Shown piece by piece: positions 39,437 through 47,156 of a stretch of DNA of 64,000 nucleotides. A program made the position numbers and the translations under genes. Source of the DNA: Paracoccus ravus (lineage in GTDB: Bacteria > Pseudomonadota > Alphaproteobacteria > Rhodobacterales > Rhodobacteraceae); NCBI RefSeq assembly GCF_004522175.1, contig NZ_SDEB01000012.1:57805-121804 (forward strand). The letters run 5' to 3'. The notes beneath the pieces are model-generated. The model saw only the letters and a program-made list of their open reading frames with translations, made no database searches and had not been told where the DNA came from. Within the stretch, counting starts at the first letter, position 1, and each line of letters opens with the position of its first letter.

Positions 39437-40063
39437 TCAATCCTTGAAGCTGCGGCTGTCCTTGATCTGATCCCAGGCCCAGACCACTTCCTGCAGGCGG
39501 TCCTCGTCAGAGCGGTCGCCGCCATTCATGTCGGGATGCAGATCCTTGACCAGCGACTTGTATTGCTTGCGGATCTCGGCGCGGGTCCAGCTGTCCTTGG
39601 CTTCAAGGATTTCCAGCGCCTTACGCTCGGTGGGCGGCAGCTTGCGGGTCGCCTTGGTGCGGACCTCGGGATTGGTCCCGTTCGCGCCGAGGATCTCCAG
39701 CGGATCGTCGATGCCGTGGCGGGCCCATTTCTGTTCCTGCGTCGAGCGGCCGAAAGGCTTGGTCGGGCGCTCCCAGACCGTCGCATTGTCTAGGAATTCC
39801 TGGAACTCGGCCTCGGACTGGCCCTGGAAATAATTCCAGTTCAGGTTGTATTCGCGGACATGGTCCTTGCAGAACCAGAAATAGTCATCGAGGTTGCGGG
39901 GCGATTTCGGCGCGCGATACTGGCCCGGCTCCTTGCAGCCGTCCTTATCGCAGCGACGCGTCGAAGTCTCAAAGGCTCCGGACATGCCACGGCGCCCCTT
40001 GGACCGCTTTTTCTTGTCCGAGGCTGCGGAAATGTCGAAGCCGAAGGGGTCGCTGTTGCTCAT
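39437..40063 (-). CDS. J-domain (DnaJ-like) protein
   Basis: 208-aa cytoplasmic protein with a C-terminal J domain (about 145-205) containing the HPD tripeptide in LHPDMNGGD, so DnaK stimulation is possible. The N-terminal part (residues 38-70) has a Cys/His cluster, CDKDGCKEPGQY...FCKDH, that could bind zinc. There are no G/F-rich or DnaJ zinc-repeat regions, so this is a class III co-chaperone, a type widespread in alphaproteobacteria. Divergent from bolA. Confidence 0.9.
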   Translation of the reverse strand: MSNSDPFGFDISAASDKKKRSKGRRGMSGAFETSTRRCDKDGCKEPGQYRAPKSPRNLDDYFWFCKDHVREYNLNWNYFQGQSEAEFQEFLDNATVWERPTKPFGRSTQEQKWARHGIDDPLEILGANGTNPEVRTKATRKLPPTERKALEILEAKDSWTRAEIRKQYKSLVKDLHPDMNGGDRSDEDRLQEVVWAWDQIKDSRSFKD

Positions 40064-40131
40064 TTACCTGCCTTGTTCTGATCGAGGCGGGCAGTTTAGA
40101 TTATTTGACGCGACATGAAAGGGCATAACGG

Positions 40132-40383
40132 ATGATTGCCGACGAGATGCGGGAACGCCTATGTGAGATCGAACCCTCCCGGCTCGAGATAATCGATGAA
40201 AGCGAGCAACATCGCGGCCATGGCGGCTATCGCGAGGGTGGAGAGTCGCATTTTCGGATCCGCATGGCCAGCCCGCGCTTTGCCGGTCTGAGCCTCGTTG
40301 CGCGTCATCGCCTCGTGCATCGCACGCTTGGCGATATCGTGCCCAGAATCCACGCTCTGGCGCTGGAATTGTCGGAAAGCTGA
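40132..40383 (+). CDS. BolA family protein
   Basis: 83-aa protein with the BolA fold. SHFRIRMASPRFAGLSLVARHRLVH includes the conserved HxxRHRxV-type segment used in 2Fe-2S binding with monothiol glutaredoxins. It probably works in iron-sulfur trafficking or stress response. Divergent from the J-domain gene (68-nt gap). Confidence 0.92.
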   Translation: MIADEMRERLCEIEPSRLEIIDESEQHRGHGGYREGGESHFRIRMASPRFAGLSLVARHRLVHRTLGDIVPRIHALALELSES

Positions 40384-40462
40384 GCCGTTAGCGCCCCCAG
40401 CCTTGCAGCCGTTACAATGCGCCGCGTAGAAGCGGCCAAGCGTAATCAGAAGGATTTTCAGC

Positions 40463-41428
40463 ATGACCCCGCCCAAGGATTTCAACGATCGGATGCTGTC
40501 GCTGGGCCTGGCCCGCGTCAGCGAGGCCGCGGCCCATGCCTCGGCCCGGCTGATCGGCCGCGGTGACGAGAAGGCCGCCGACCAGGCCGCCGTCAACGCC
40601 ATGCGCGAGCAGTTGAACATGCTGGACATCAAGGGCGTCGTCGTCATCGGCGAAGGCGAGCGCGACGAGGCGCCGATGCTCTATATCGGCGAGGAAGTCG
40701 GCAGCGGCGAAGGCCCCGAGGTCGATATCGCGCTCGACCCGCTGGAAGGCACCACGCTGACCGCCAAGGACATGCCGAACGCGCTGACCGTCATCGCCAT
40801 GGCCCCGCGCGGCACGCTGCTGCACGCCCCCGATGTCTATATGGAGAAGCTGGCGATCGGTCCGGGCTATGCCAAGGACGTGGTCAGCCTCGAGATGTCG
40901 CCCGCCGAGCGCGTCCGTGCGCTGGCAAAGGCCCGCGGCGTCAAGGACAGCGACATCACCGTCTGCATCCTCGAGCGTCCGCGCCATGAGGACCTGATCG
41001 CCGAAGTGCGCTCGACCGGCGCGGCGATCCGCCTGATCACCGATGGTGACGTGGCTGGAGTCATCCATTGCGCCGAGGCCGAACTGACCGGCATCGACAT
41101 GTATATGGGTTCGGGCGGCGCCCCCGAGGGCGTGCTGGCGGCCTCGGCGCTGAAATGCATGGGCGGCCAGATGTGGGGCAAGCTCTTGTTCCGCAATGAC
41201 GACGAGAAAGGCCGCGCGGCCAAGGCCGGAATCACCGATCTCGACCGCATCTATTCGCGTGACGAGCTGGTCACCGCCGATGTGATCTTCGCCGCGACCG
41301 GCGTCACCAACGGTTCGATCGTGGCGGGCGTCAAGCGCGAGCCGGGCTTCCTGCAAACCGAAACGATCCTCATGCGCTCGAAAACCGGCTCGGTCCGCCG
41401 CATGATCTATCGCAACCCGATCAAGTAA
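40463..41428 (+). CDS. glpX: Fructose-1,6-bisphosphatase class II
   Basis: Gluconeogenic phosphatase (321 aa) hydrolysing fructose-1,6-bisphosphate to fructose-6-phosphate. GlpX signatures are IGEGERDEAPML, DIALDPLEGTT (metal-binding DPLEGT) and GSGGAPEGVLAASALKC. recJ follows 47 nt later on the same strand, probably in one operon. Confidence 0.96.
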   Translation: MTPPKDFNDRMLSLGLARVSEAAAHASARLIGRGDEKAADQAAVNAMREQLNMLDIKGVVVIGEGERDEAPMLYIGEEVGSGEGPEVDIALDPLEGTTLTAKDMPNALTVIAMAPRGTLLHAPDVYMEKLAIGPGYAKDVVSLEMSPAERVRALAKARGVKDSDITVCILERPRHEDLIAEVRSTGAAIRLITDGDVAGVIHCAEAELTGIDMYMGSGGAPEGVLAASALKCMGGQMWGKLLFRNDDEKGRAAKAGITDLDRIYSRDELVTADVIFAATGVTNGSIVAGVKREPGFLQTETILMRSKTGSVRRMIYRNPIK

Positions 41429-41475
41429 TCTCGGGTCGCACTTGAACAGCGGGCGGTCATGGGAGACAACACCCC

Positions 41476-43221
41476 ATGACCGCCTTTCTTTCTGTAGAAT
41501 CTTCGCTCACCGGCCGCTTCTGGCGCGGCCCTGATGCCCAGCTTGACCGCGCCGCCGAGGCCTTGGCGCAAGACAGCCGCCTGCCTTTGCCGGTCACGCG
41601 CATCCTTGCCGCGCGCGGCATCAACGCGCCCGAGGCGCAGAGCTTCCTCGACCCGAAGCTGCGTGACCTGATGCCCGATCCCTTGACCATGCGCGATATG
41701 GCCAAGGCCGCAGATCGCATCGTCGCCGCCGTCACGCGCCGCGAGCGGATTGCGATCTTCGCCGATTACGATGTCGATGGCGGTTCCTCCGCCGCGCTGT
41801 TGATCGACTGGCTGCGCCAGCAGGGGCTGGCCGCGACTCTCTATATCCCAGACCGCATCGACGAGGGTTATGGCCCGAACGTTCCCGCGATCTCGGGGCT
41901 GGCGCAGAATCACGACCTGATCATCTGCGTCGATTGCGGCACGCTGAGCCATGAGGCTCTGGCCGCCGCCGCACCCCGCGATGTGATCGTTCTGGACCAC
42001 CATCAGGGCGGCGAGACCCTGCCCCCGGTCCTGGCCGTGGTGAACCCCAACCGCGCCGATGAGGATGGCGCGCTGGGGCATCTCTGCGCGGCGGGTGTGG
42101 TGTTCCTGACCTTGGTGCAATGCAATCGGCTTTTGCGCGAGCAGGGCCGCCCGCAGCCCGACCTGATCGGGCTGCTCGACCTCGTGGCGCTTGCGACCGT
42201 CGCGGATGTCGCGCCGCTGCTGGGCGTGAACCGCGCCTTCGTGCGGCAGGGGCTGGTCGTCATGGCCCGGCGCGAGCGCCCCGGCCTTGTCGCCCTGTCC
42301 GACGTGGCGCGGCTCGACAGTGCCCCCAATGCCTTCCATCTGGGCTTCCTGCTCGGGCCGCGCATCAACGCGGGCGGGCGCGTCGGCAAGGCCGATCTGG
42401 GAGCCCTGTGCCTGTCCTGCACCGACCCCTCGCAGGCCGAACGGCTGGCCGCCCAGCTTGACGAATTGAACCGCGACCGCCGCAGCATCGAGGCCGCCGT
42501 GCGCGAAGCCGCCTTGGCGCAGGTCGAGGCCCGCGGCAGCGACAGCGTGATCGCTTGGGCGGCAGGAGAGGGCTGGCATCCGGGCGTCGTCGGCATCGTC
42601 GCCGCCCGCGTCAAGGAGGCGATGAACCTGCCCTCGGTCGTGATCGGGGTCGAGAACGGTATCGGCAAGGGATCGGCCCGCTCGGTGCCCGGCGTCGATC
42701 TGGGTCGCGCCATCCAGCGCCTCGCCGCCGAGGGGCTGCTGCTCAAAGGTGGCGGCCATGCCATGGCGGCGGGCCTGACCGTCGAGGAGGCCAAGATCCC
42801 TGCCGCGATGGCGCGTCTTGCCGAGTTGCTCTCGCGCGAGATGGAGGATCGTCCCGGCGCGGGCGAGTTGCGTATTTCGGGACTTCTCGATCCCGCAGGC
42901 GCGACCATCGAGTTGATGCAGATGCTGGAAAAGGCCGGTCCCTTCGGACAGGCCGCCCCTGCCCCGCGCTTCGCCTTTGCCGACCAATTGGTCGAAAGCG
43001 TCTCGACCATGGGCGACAGCCATCTGCGGCTGCGCTTTCGCAGCGCGGGCAGCCAGCCGATCGAGGCCGTGGCCTGGGGCGCGATGACCGGCCCGCTGGG
43101 GCCCGCGCTTCTGGAAGCCAAGGGCCGACGCTTCCATCTGGCGGGCAAGCTCGAACTGTCGCAATGGGGCGGGCGCGAGCGCGTTCGCCTGCGTTTGGAC
43201 GATGCCGGAGAGGTGCGTTGA
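41476..43221 (+). CDS. recJ: Single-stranded-DNA exonuclease RecJ
   Basis: 5'-3' ssDNA exonuclease (581 aa) for recombination and mismatch repair. The phosphoesterase motifs are present: ADYDVDG from D97 and D174-H-H. The DHHA1 domain contains GGGHAMAAGLTV, and a C-terminal OB-fold follows. Length is normal. Last gene before the tRNA-Glu repeats. Confidence 0.96.
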   Translation: MTAFLSVESSLTGRFWRGPDAQLDRAAEALAQDSRLPLPVTRILAARGINAPEAQSFLDPKLRDLMPDPLTMRDMAKAADRIVAAVTRRERIAIFADYDVDGGSSAALLIDWLRQQGLAATLYIPDRIDEGYGPNVPAISGLAQNHDLIICVDCGTLSHEALAAAAPRDVIVLDHHQGGETLPPVLAVVNPNRADEDGALGHLCAAGVVFLTLVQCNRLLREQGRPQPDLIGLLDLVALATVADVAPLLGVNRAFVRQGLVVMARRERPGLVALSDVARLDSAPNAFHLGFLLGPRINAGGRVGKADLGALCLSCTDPSQAERLAAQLDELNRDRRSIEAAVREAALAQVEARGSDSVIAWAAGEGWHPGVVGIVAARVKEAMNLPSVVIGVENGIGKGSARSVPGVDLGRAIQRLAAEGLLLKGGGHAMAAGLTVEEAKIPAAMARLAELLSREMEDRPGAGELRISGLLDPAGATIELMQMLEKAGPFGQAAPAPRFAFADQLVESVSTMGDSHLRLRFRSAGSQPIEAVAWGAMTGPLGPALLEAKGRRFHLAGKLELSQWGGRERVRLRLDDAGEVR

Positions 43222-43271
43222 GGCTTCGGGAGGCGGGCAGAAAAAACTTTCATGGAAAGTGTTTTTTCCGC

Positions 43272-43300
43272 TTGCGGCCTTCCGGAACCTGACCTAAATA
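43272..43300 (+). promoter_or_regulatory. Promoter of first tRNA-Glu
   Basis: TTGCGG and TAAATA with 17-nt spacing, ending 43 nt before the tRNA. The same layout recurs before the second copy, which supports it. Confidence 0.7.
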
Positions 43301-43418
43301 CCGCCCCACGCCGCAGGGCATAGCCCGGCGGAGAACAGAAAGTGGCCCGTTCGTCTATCGGTTAGGACGTCAGGTTTTCAACCTGAAAAGAGGGGTTCGA
43401 CTCCCCTACGGGCTGCCA
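43301..43418 (+). repeat. Tandem duplication, copy 1 (promoter-proximal leader plus tRNA-Glu)
   Basis: The leader and tRNA here recur at 43644-43760, 342 nt downstream. The tRNA halves are identical and the leaders share the CCGCCCCACGCCGCAGGG block and the ACAGAAAGTGG start, with small differences between them. Confidence 0.85.
43344..43418 (+). tRNA. tRNA-Glu (anticodon TTC), copy 1
   Basis: 75 nt with encoded CCA. Acceptor GGCCCGT/ACGGGCT (G-U at the first pair), anticodon stem TCAGG/CCTGA with loop TTTTCAA, T-arm AGGGG/CCCCT. Identical to the copy at 43686. Confidence 0.97.
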
Positions 43419-43444
43419 CTTCACCTGTCCATGACAGGACTTCG

Positions 43445-43480
43445 CGCCGGGATCACCATGATCCACGGCGTTTTTTCTTT
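43445..43480 (+). terminator. Intrinsic terminator between the tRNA-Glu copies
   Basis: An 11-bp stem (with one bulged A) from 43445-43470 is followed by a run of six T and then CTTTT. Each tRNA-Glu is therefore probably its own transcription unit. Confidence 0.8.
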
Positions 43481-43614
43481 TCCATTCCTGACCTTCGACG
43501 GCAGATTTGCTGTCGTTTCTGGCGCTCGCTTTTCTGGGAAAAGGCAAAAAACCGGAAAATCGCGCGTCCCCCTCAAAAATTCCGACTTACCCACAGAAAC
43601 CGTTAAAACGGCCC

Positions 43615-43643
43615 TTGCGGGTTCCAAGAACCTGGCCTAGATA
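43615..43643 (+). promoter_or_regulatory. Promoter of second tRNA-Glu
   Basis: TTGCGG and TAGATA with 17-nt spacing, same position relative to the tRNA as in copy 1. The -10 has one base change. Confidence 0.7.
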
Positions 43644-43760
43644 CCGCCCCACGCCGCAGGGTTGAGCCCAGCGGAAACAGAAAGTGGCCCGTTCGTCTAT
43701 CGGTTAGGACGTCAGGTTTTCAACCTGAAAAGAGGGGTTCGACTCCCCTACGGGCTGCCA
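43644..43760 (+). repeat. Tandem duplication, copy 2
   Basis: Second copy of the leader plus tRNA-Glu unit at 43301-43418. Confidence 0.85.
43686..43760 (+). tRNA. tRNA-Glu (anticodon TTC), copy 2
   Basis: 75 nt with CCA, identical to the copy at 43344-43418, with its own promoter. Confidence 0.97.
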
Positions 43761-43870
43761 CTTCTTCCCCCAAGCGATTTTGAAATATCTCGGCGCGACC
43801 GGCCGTTCGTCCCGCAGCCCGGCATGATTTGCCTGTGCCTGCTGGCTTGGCGAATGTTGCCGCCCGCGAG

Positions 43871-43893
43871 AAAAAGGGGCGCCGAAGCGCCCC
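43871..43893 (-). terminator. Intrinsic terminator of the MFS gene
   Basis: On the minus strand: GGGGCGC, UUCG tetraloop, GCGCCCC, then five U. It begins 6 nt after the MFS stop codon. Confidence 0.9.
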
Positions 43894-43898
43894 CTGTC

Positions 43899-45113
43899 TC
43901 AGACATCCTCGATCTTTCGCATCATCCACAGCGCCAGACCCGAGCAGATCAATGTCGCCAGGATGATCGGTCGGGCGGTGCCGTCGTAAAGCAGGCCGAT
44001 CGGGGCGGCGATCAGGACCGCCCCGATGGTCGAGACGGCGGCGATGACCGAAGCCGCCATGCCCGCGACATGGCCCATGCGCTGCAAGGCCATGGCATTC
44101 AGATTGCCGAAGGTGACGCCTGCCATGAAGAACACGCTGACCGCCCAAATGAAAAAGGCCGGGAAGCGCAGGGACTCGGGCAAGAGGTCCCCGATCACCA
44201 GCACCGCCATGACCGAAGAGACCACGACCTGCATCGCATAGGCATAGGACACGATCCGTCGCATCCCCAGCCGCAGGACATAACGCGCGTTCAGCACCGT
44301 CCCCATGCCCGAAAGCAGCGCCATCGCGGCGAACCAGACGGGGAATTGCGCGCCCTTGTGATAGGTCTCTGAGAAAAGCTGCTGGGCGGAACTCAGCAGC
44401 GCGAACATCTGGCCAAAGCCCAGCGTCATCACGATCGTGACCAGCTGCACCTGCCGGTTGCCCAGCACCTCGCGCGCCGAGGCGGCGAGGTTGGTGATGT
44501 TCAGCGGACGCCGCCGCGAGACCGGAAGGGTCTCGGGCTGGCGCAGGTTGATCCAGAGCGAGCCGATCAGGGCCAGCAGGACGAACGCTCCGAAAATGCC
44601 GTGCCAGCCGACGAAGTGGATCACCACCGCCCCGAGCGAGGGGGCCACCGCCGGCACGAGGATGAAGATCATCATGATGAAGCTGGTGATCCGCGCCATC
44701 TCGCGGCCCTGGTAAAGATCGCGCACCAAGGCCTGCGAGACGATCCGCGGCGCAGCCGCGCCCAGCCCCTGCACGAATCGCGCGGCAAGAAGCACTTCCA
44801 GCGAATTGGCAAAGATCGCGACGATGGCCGCCAGCGCATAGATGCCAAAACCCAGCGTGATGATCGGCTTGCGCCCATAGGCATCCGAGAGCGGCCCGGC
44901 CAGAAAGACCCCCACGCCCATGCCGCCGACGAATGCCGTGAGCACCAGTTGCGCCTTGTTCACATTGTCGGGACTGAATTCCTGCGCGATCTCCGGCAGG
45001 GCGGGCAGCATCGAATCGATCGAAAAGGCGATCACCGCCAGCACGACGGCCAGCATGGCGACGAATTCGAACTGGGATTGCCTGCGTTCTGGCATTGCGG
45101 CCGGTTCGGACAT
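43899..45113 (-). CDS. MFS multidrug transporter, Bcr/CflA type
   Basis: 12-helix drug/H+ antiporter (404 aa). The N-terminal half has SIDSMLPALPEI in helix 1 and GPLSDAYGRKPI between helices 2 and 3, typical of Bcr/CflA. The VAPSLGAV-like segment in helix 5 is the antiporter motif C region. The ATG at 45113 (MSEPAAMPERR) has GAGGGG 3 nt upstream; an ATG at 45131 is an alternative. Substrate unknown. Divergent from the DUF1489 gene. Confidence 0.9.
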   Translation of the reverse strand: MSEPAAMPERRQSQFEFVAMLAVVLAVIAFSIDSMLPALPEIAQEFSPDNVNKAQLVLTAFVGGMGVGVFLAGPLSDAYGRKPIITLGFGIYALAAIVAIFANSLEVLLAARFVQGLGAAAPRIVSQALVRDLYQGREMARITSFIMMIFILVPAVAPSLGAVVIHFVGWHGIFGAFVLLALIGSLWINLRQPETLPVSRRRPLNITNLAASAREVLGNRQVQLVTIVMTLGFGQMFALLSSAQQLFSETYHKGAQFPVWFAAMALLSGMGTVLNARYVLRLGMRRIVSYAYAMQVVVSSVMAVLVIGDLLPESLRFPAFFIWAVSVFFMAGVTFGNLNAMALQRMGHVAGMAASVIAAVSTIGAVLIAAPIGLLYDGTARPIILATLICSGLALWMMRKIEDV

Positions 45114-45217
45114 GGTCCCCTCGTATGTCATGAAAATCCAGAGCGGCCTACGCCCGTAGCTTGGGTGGCGCAAGGCTCACGCGTTGCACATTCCCGCGCG
45201 AGAGATATATCTGCCCC

Positions 45218-45640
45218 ATGAGCAAGACCCTTCACCTGATGAAACTCTGCGTCGGCTGCGACAGCCCGGCGGAACTGGCCGAATGGCAGCGGCATCGCTG
45301 GCAGGGCGGCCCCGCGCGTCACCTCACCCGCATGTGGCCCAAGCGCGAGGCCGAGATCCTTGGCGGCGGCTCGATCTTCTGGGTGTTCAAGGGCGTCATG
45401 CAGGCCCGTCAGCGCATCCTTGCCCTGGAGGAAGCCCTGGGCGAGGACGGCATCCGGCGCTGCGCGCTGGTGCTCGATCCAGAACTTGTGCGGGTCACCG
45501 CCCTGCCCCGACGCCCGTTTCAGGGCTGGCGCTACCTCGCCGCCGAGGATGCGCCACGGGATCTGGCAGTGGGCCGGGCCGAGGAGCCCGATCTTCCCAG
45601 CGACATGCAGCGCGCGCTGGCCGAGATGGGACTGCTCTAG
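45218..45640 (+). CDS. DUF1489 family protein
   Basis: 140-aa cytoplasmic protein of a family found in alphaproteobacteria. Typical segments are HLMKLCVGCDSPAELAEWQ, GGSIFWVFKGVMQARQRIL and PFQGWRYLAAEDAPRDL. No function is established; the mix of conserved Trp, Arg and aromatic residues does not point to a known enzyme. It stands alone between the MFS gene and tRNA-Gly. Confidence 0.88.
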   Translation: MSKTLHLMKLCVGCDSPAELAEWQRHRWQGGPARHLTRMWPKREAEILGGGSIFWVFKGVMQARQRILALEEALGEDGIRRCALVLDPELVRVTALPRRPFQGWRYLAAEDAPRDLAVGRAEEPDLPSDMQRALAEMGLL

Positions 45641-45690
45641 GATCAGCGGGTCTGTCTGCTGATTTATCGGCTCATTTACGAGGGGATTGC

Positions 45691-45764
45691 TGGAGCGGGT
45701 AGCGGGAATCGAACCCGCGCCAAGAGCTTGGGAAGCTCGTGTGATACCATTTCACCATACCCGC
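45691..45764 (-). tRNA. tRNA-Gly (anticodon CCC)
   Basis: 74 nt with encoded CCA: acceptor GCGGGTA/TACCCGC, anticodon stem CGAGC/GCTCT-type with loop TTCCCAA, T-arm GCGGG/CCCGC. Reads GGG. Confidence 0.96.
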
Positions 45765-45938
45765 GCGCCGTTCGGATAGCATCTGGCAGGATGCTTCCGC
45801 AAGTGCATTTTCTGCATTCATCCCGCCTGACGCCTGCACTTGCGTGGCCACAACTTGGGCGGGCGCATCGAATTGGGATTGATCCGACGCATCAAAGAGT
45901 TGTTATAACCGCCTCAGCATATGCCGGGGAGCAAGATC

Positions 45939-47123
45939 ATGTCAGCGCTTTCGCGCCGGATTTCCGTTTGCCTTTTCCTCTCGCTTGCGCCGGGCACGGT
46001 CGCTTGGGCCCAGGCACCGGGCGCGGGTCAGGCCCCACCGCCCGCGGTGACGGTCGTCACCCTGCATGCCGAGGATATCGCGCTGACAACGACCCTGCCG
46101 GGCCGCGTCACCGCCTCGGCCGAGGCCGAGGTCCGACCCCAGGTCAATGGCATCGTCACCGAGCGGCTGTTCGAGGAAGGTCGCCTGGTGAAGGTCGGCG
46201 ACCCTCTGTTCCACATCGACCAGACCACCTATGAGGCGCAAGTCGCGCAGGCCGAGGCGGCCGTGGCTCAGGCCCGGGCGCAGGCCGAGAACGCCCGCCG
46301 CGAGGCCGATCGCATCGGCGAATTGCGCGATCGCCGCGTCGCGAGCGAAAGCACGAGCGAGGGCGCGATCGCGACCCGCGATGCCGCCGAGGCGGCGGTC
46401 AAGGTCGCCGAGGCACAGCTTCAGACCGCCCGGATCGAATTGGAGCGCACCACGATCCGGGCCGAGCTTGACGGCGATATCGGTCTGGCCCAGATCAGCC
46501 AGGGCGCCTTGGTGACGGCAAGCCAGGCCGCGCCTCTGGCCGTGATCCGCACGCTCGATCCGGTGCATGTCGATGTCACGCAATCCTCGGCCGAAATCAT
46601 CCGCTGGAAGCGCCGGATGGAAGCGGCAGAGGCGCAGAACGATGACCGCCGGGTCATGCTGCGACTCGCCGATGGCAGCGATTACGATCACACCGGCAAG
46701 CTGACTGCGGCCGAACCCTATGTGAACGAAACAACGGGCGTGGTCACGCTGCGGCTGTCCTTCGCCAATCCCGACCGCCTGCTTCTGCCGGGGATGTATG
46801 TCCAGGCCGTCGTCCAGCAGGCCGTGGCGCAGAATGTGGTCCTCGCCCCGCAGGAGGGGGTCACCCGCGACCGCCGCGGCCAGCCCATCGCGCTGGTGGT
46901 GAATGCCGAAAATCAGGTCGAGCAGCGTCCCCTGACCATTCTTCAGGACATGGGCAATAACTGGGTCGTCGGCGAAGGGCTGCAAGAGGGCGACCGGCTG
47001 ATCGTCGAGGGCCTGCAAAAGATCGGCGTCGGCATGACCGTCGCCCCCGAGGAACGCGGCGCCGCGGCGCCAGGCCCGCAGCCACCGGAAGGCGCGGCGA
47101 AAACAGACAGCTCGAACGGTTGA
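45939..47123 (+). CDS. RND efflux pump periplasmic adaptor
   Basis: AcrA/MexA-type membrane fusion protein (394 aa) linking the inner-membrane pump to an outer-membrane channel. Signal peptide (about 1-24, ending TVAWAQ), then lipoyl halves flanking a coiled-coil hairpin rich in Ala/Glu/Arg (about 95-160), and beta-barrel domains. There is no lipobox Cys, so it is not a lipoprotein. The ATG at 45939 has GGGGAG upstream; an ATG at 45921 is in frame but lacks one. A TTGATC/TTATAA promoter-like pair lies 31-60 nt before the start. Confidence 0.93.
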   Translation: MSALSRRISVCLFLSLAPGTVAWAQAPGAGQAPPPAVTVVTLHAEDIALTTTLPGRVTASAEAEVRPQVNGIVTERLFEEGRLVKVGDPLFHIDQTTYEAQVAQAEAAVAQARAQAENARREADRIGELRDRRVASESTSEGAIATRDAAEAAVKVAEAQLQTARIELERTTIRAELDGDIGLAQISQGALVTASQAAPLAVIRTLDPVHVDVTQSSAEIIRWKRRMEAAEAQNDDRRVMLRLADGSDYDHTGKLTAAEPYVNETTGVVTLRLSFANPDRLLLPGMYVQAVVQQAVAQNVVLAPQEGVTRDRRGQPIALVVNAENQVEQRPLTILQDMGNNWVVGEGLQEGDRLIVEGLQKIGVGMTVAPEERGAAAPGPQPPEGAAKTDSSNG

Positions 47124-47156
47124 TCCGGTCCGAGGAAAGCAGCACAGGAGCCTGAC

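Noticed and set aside
45879..45895. TTGAT-N7-ATCAA as an FNR box
   Set aside because: Half-site spacing is 7 rather than 4, so it does not fit FNR; kept only as a possible operator of another regulator.
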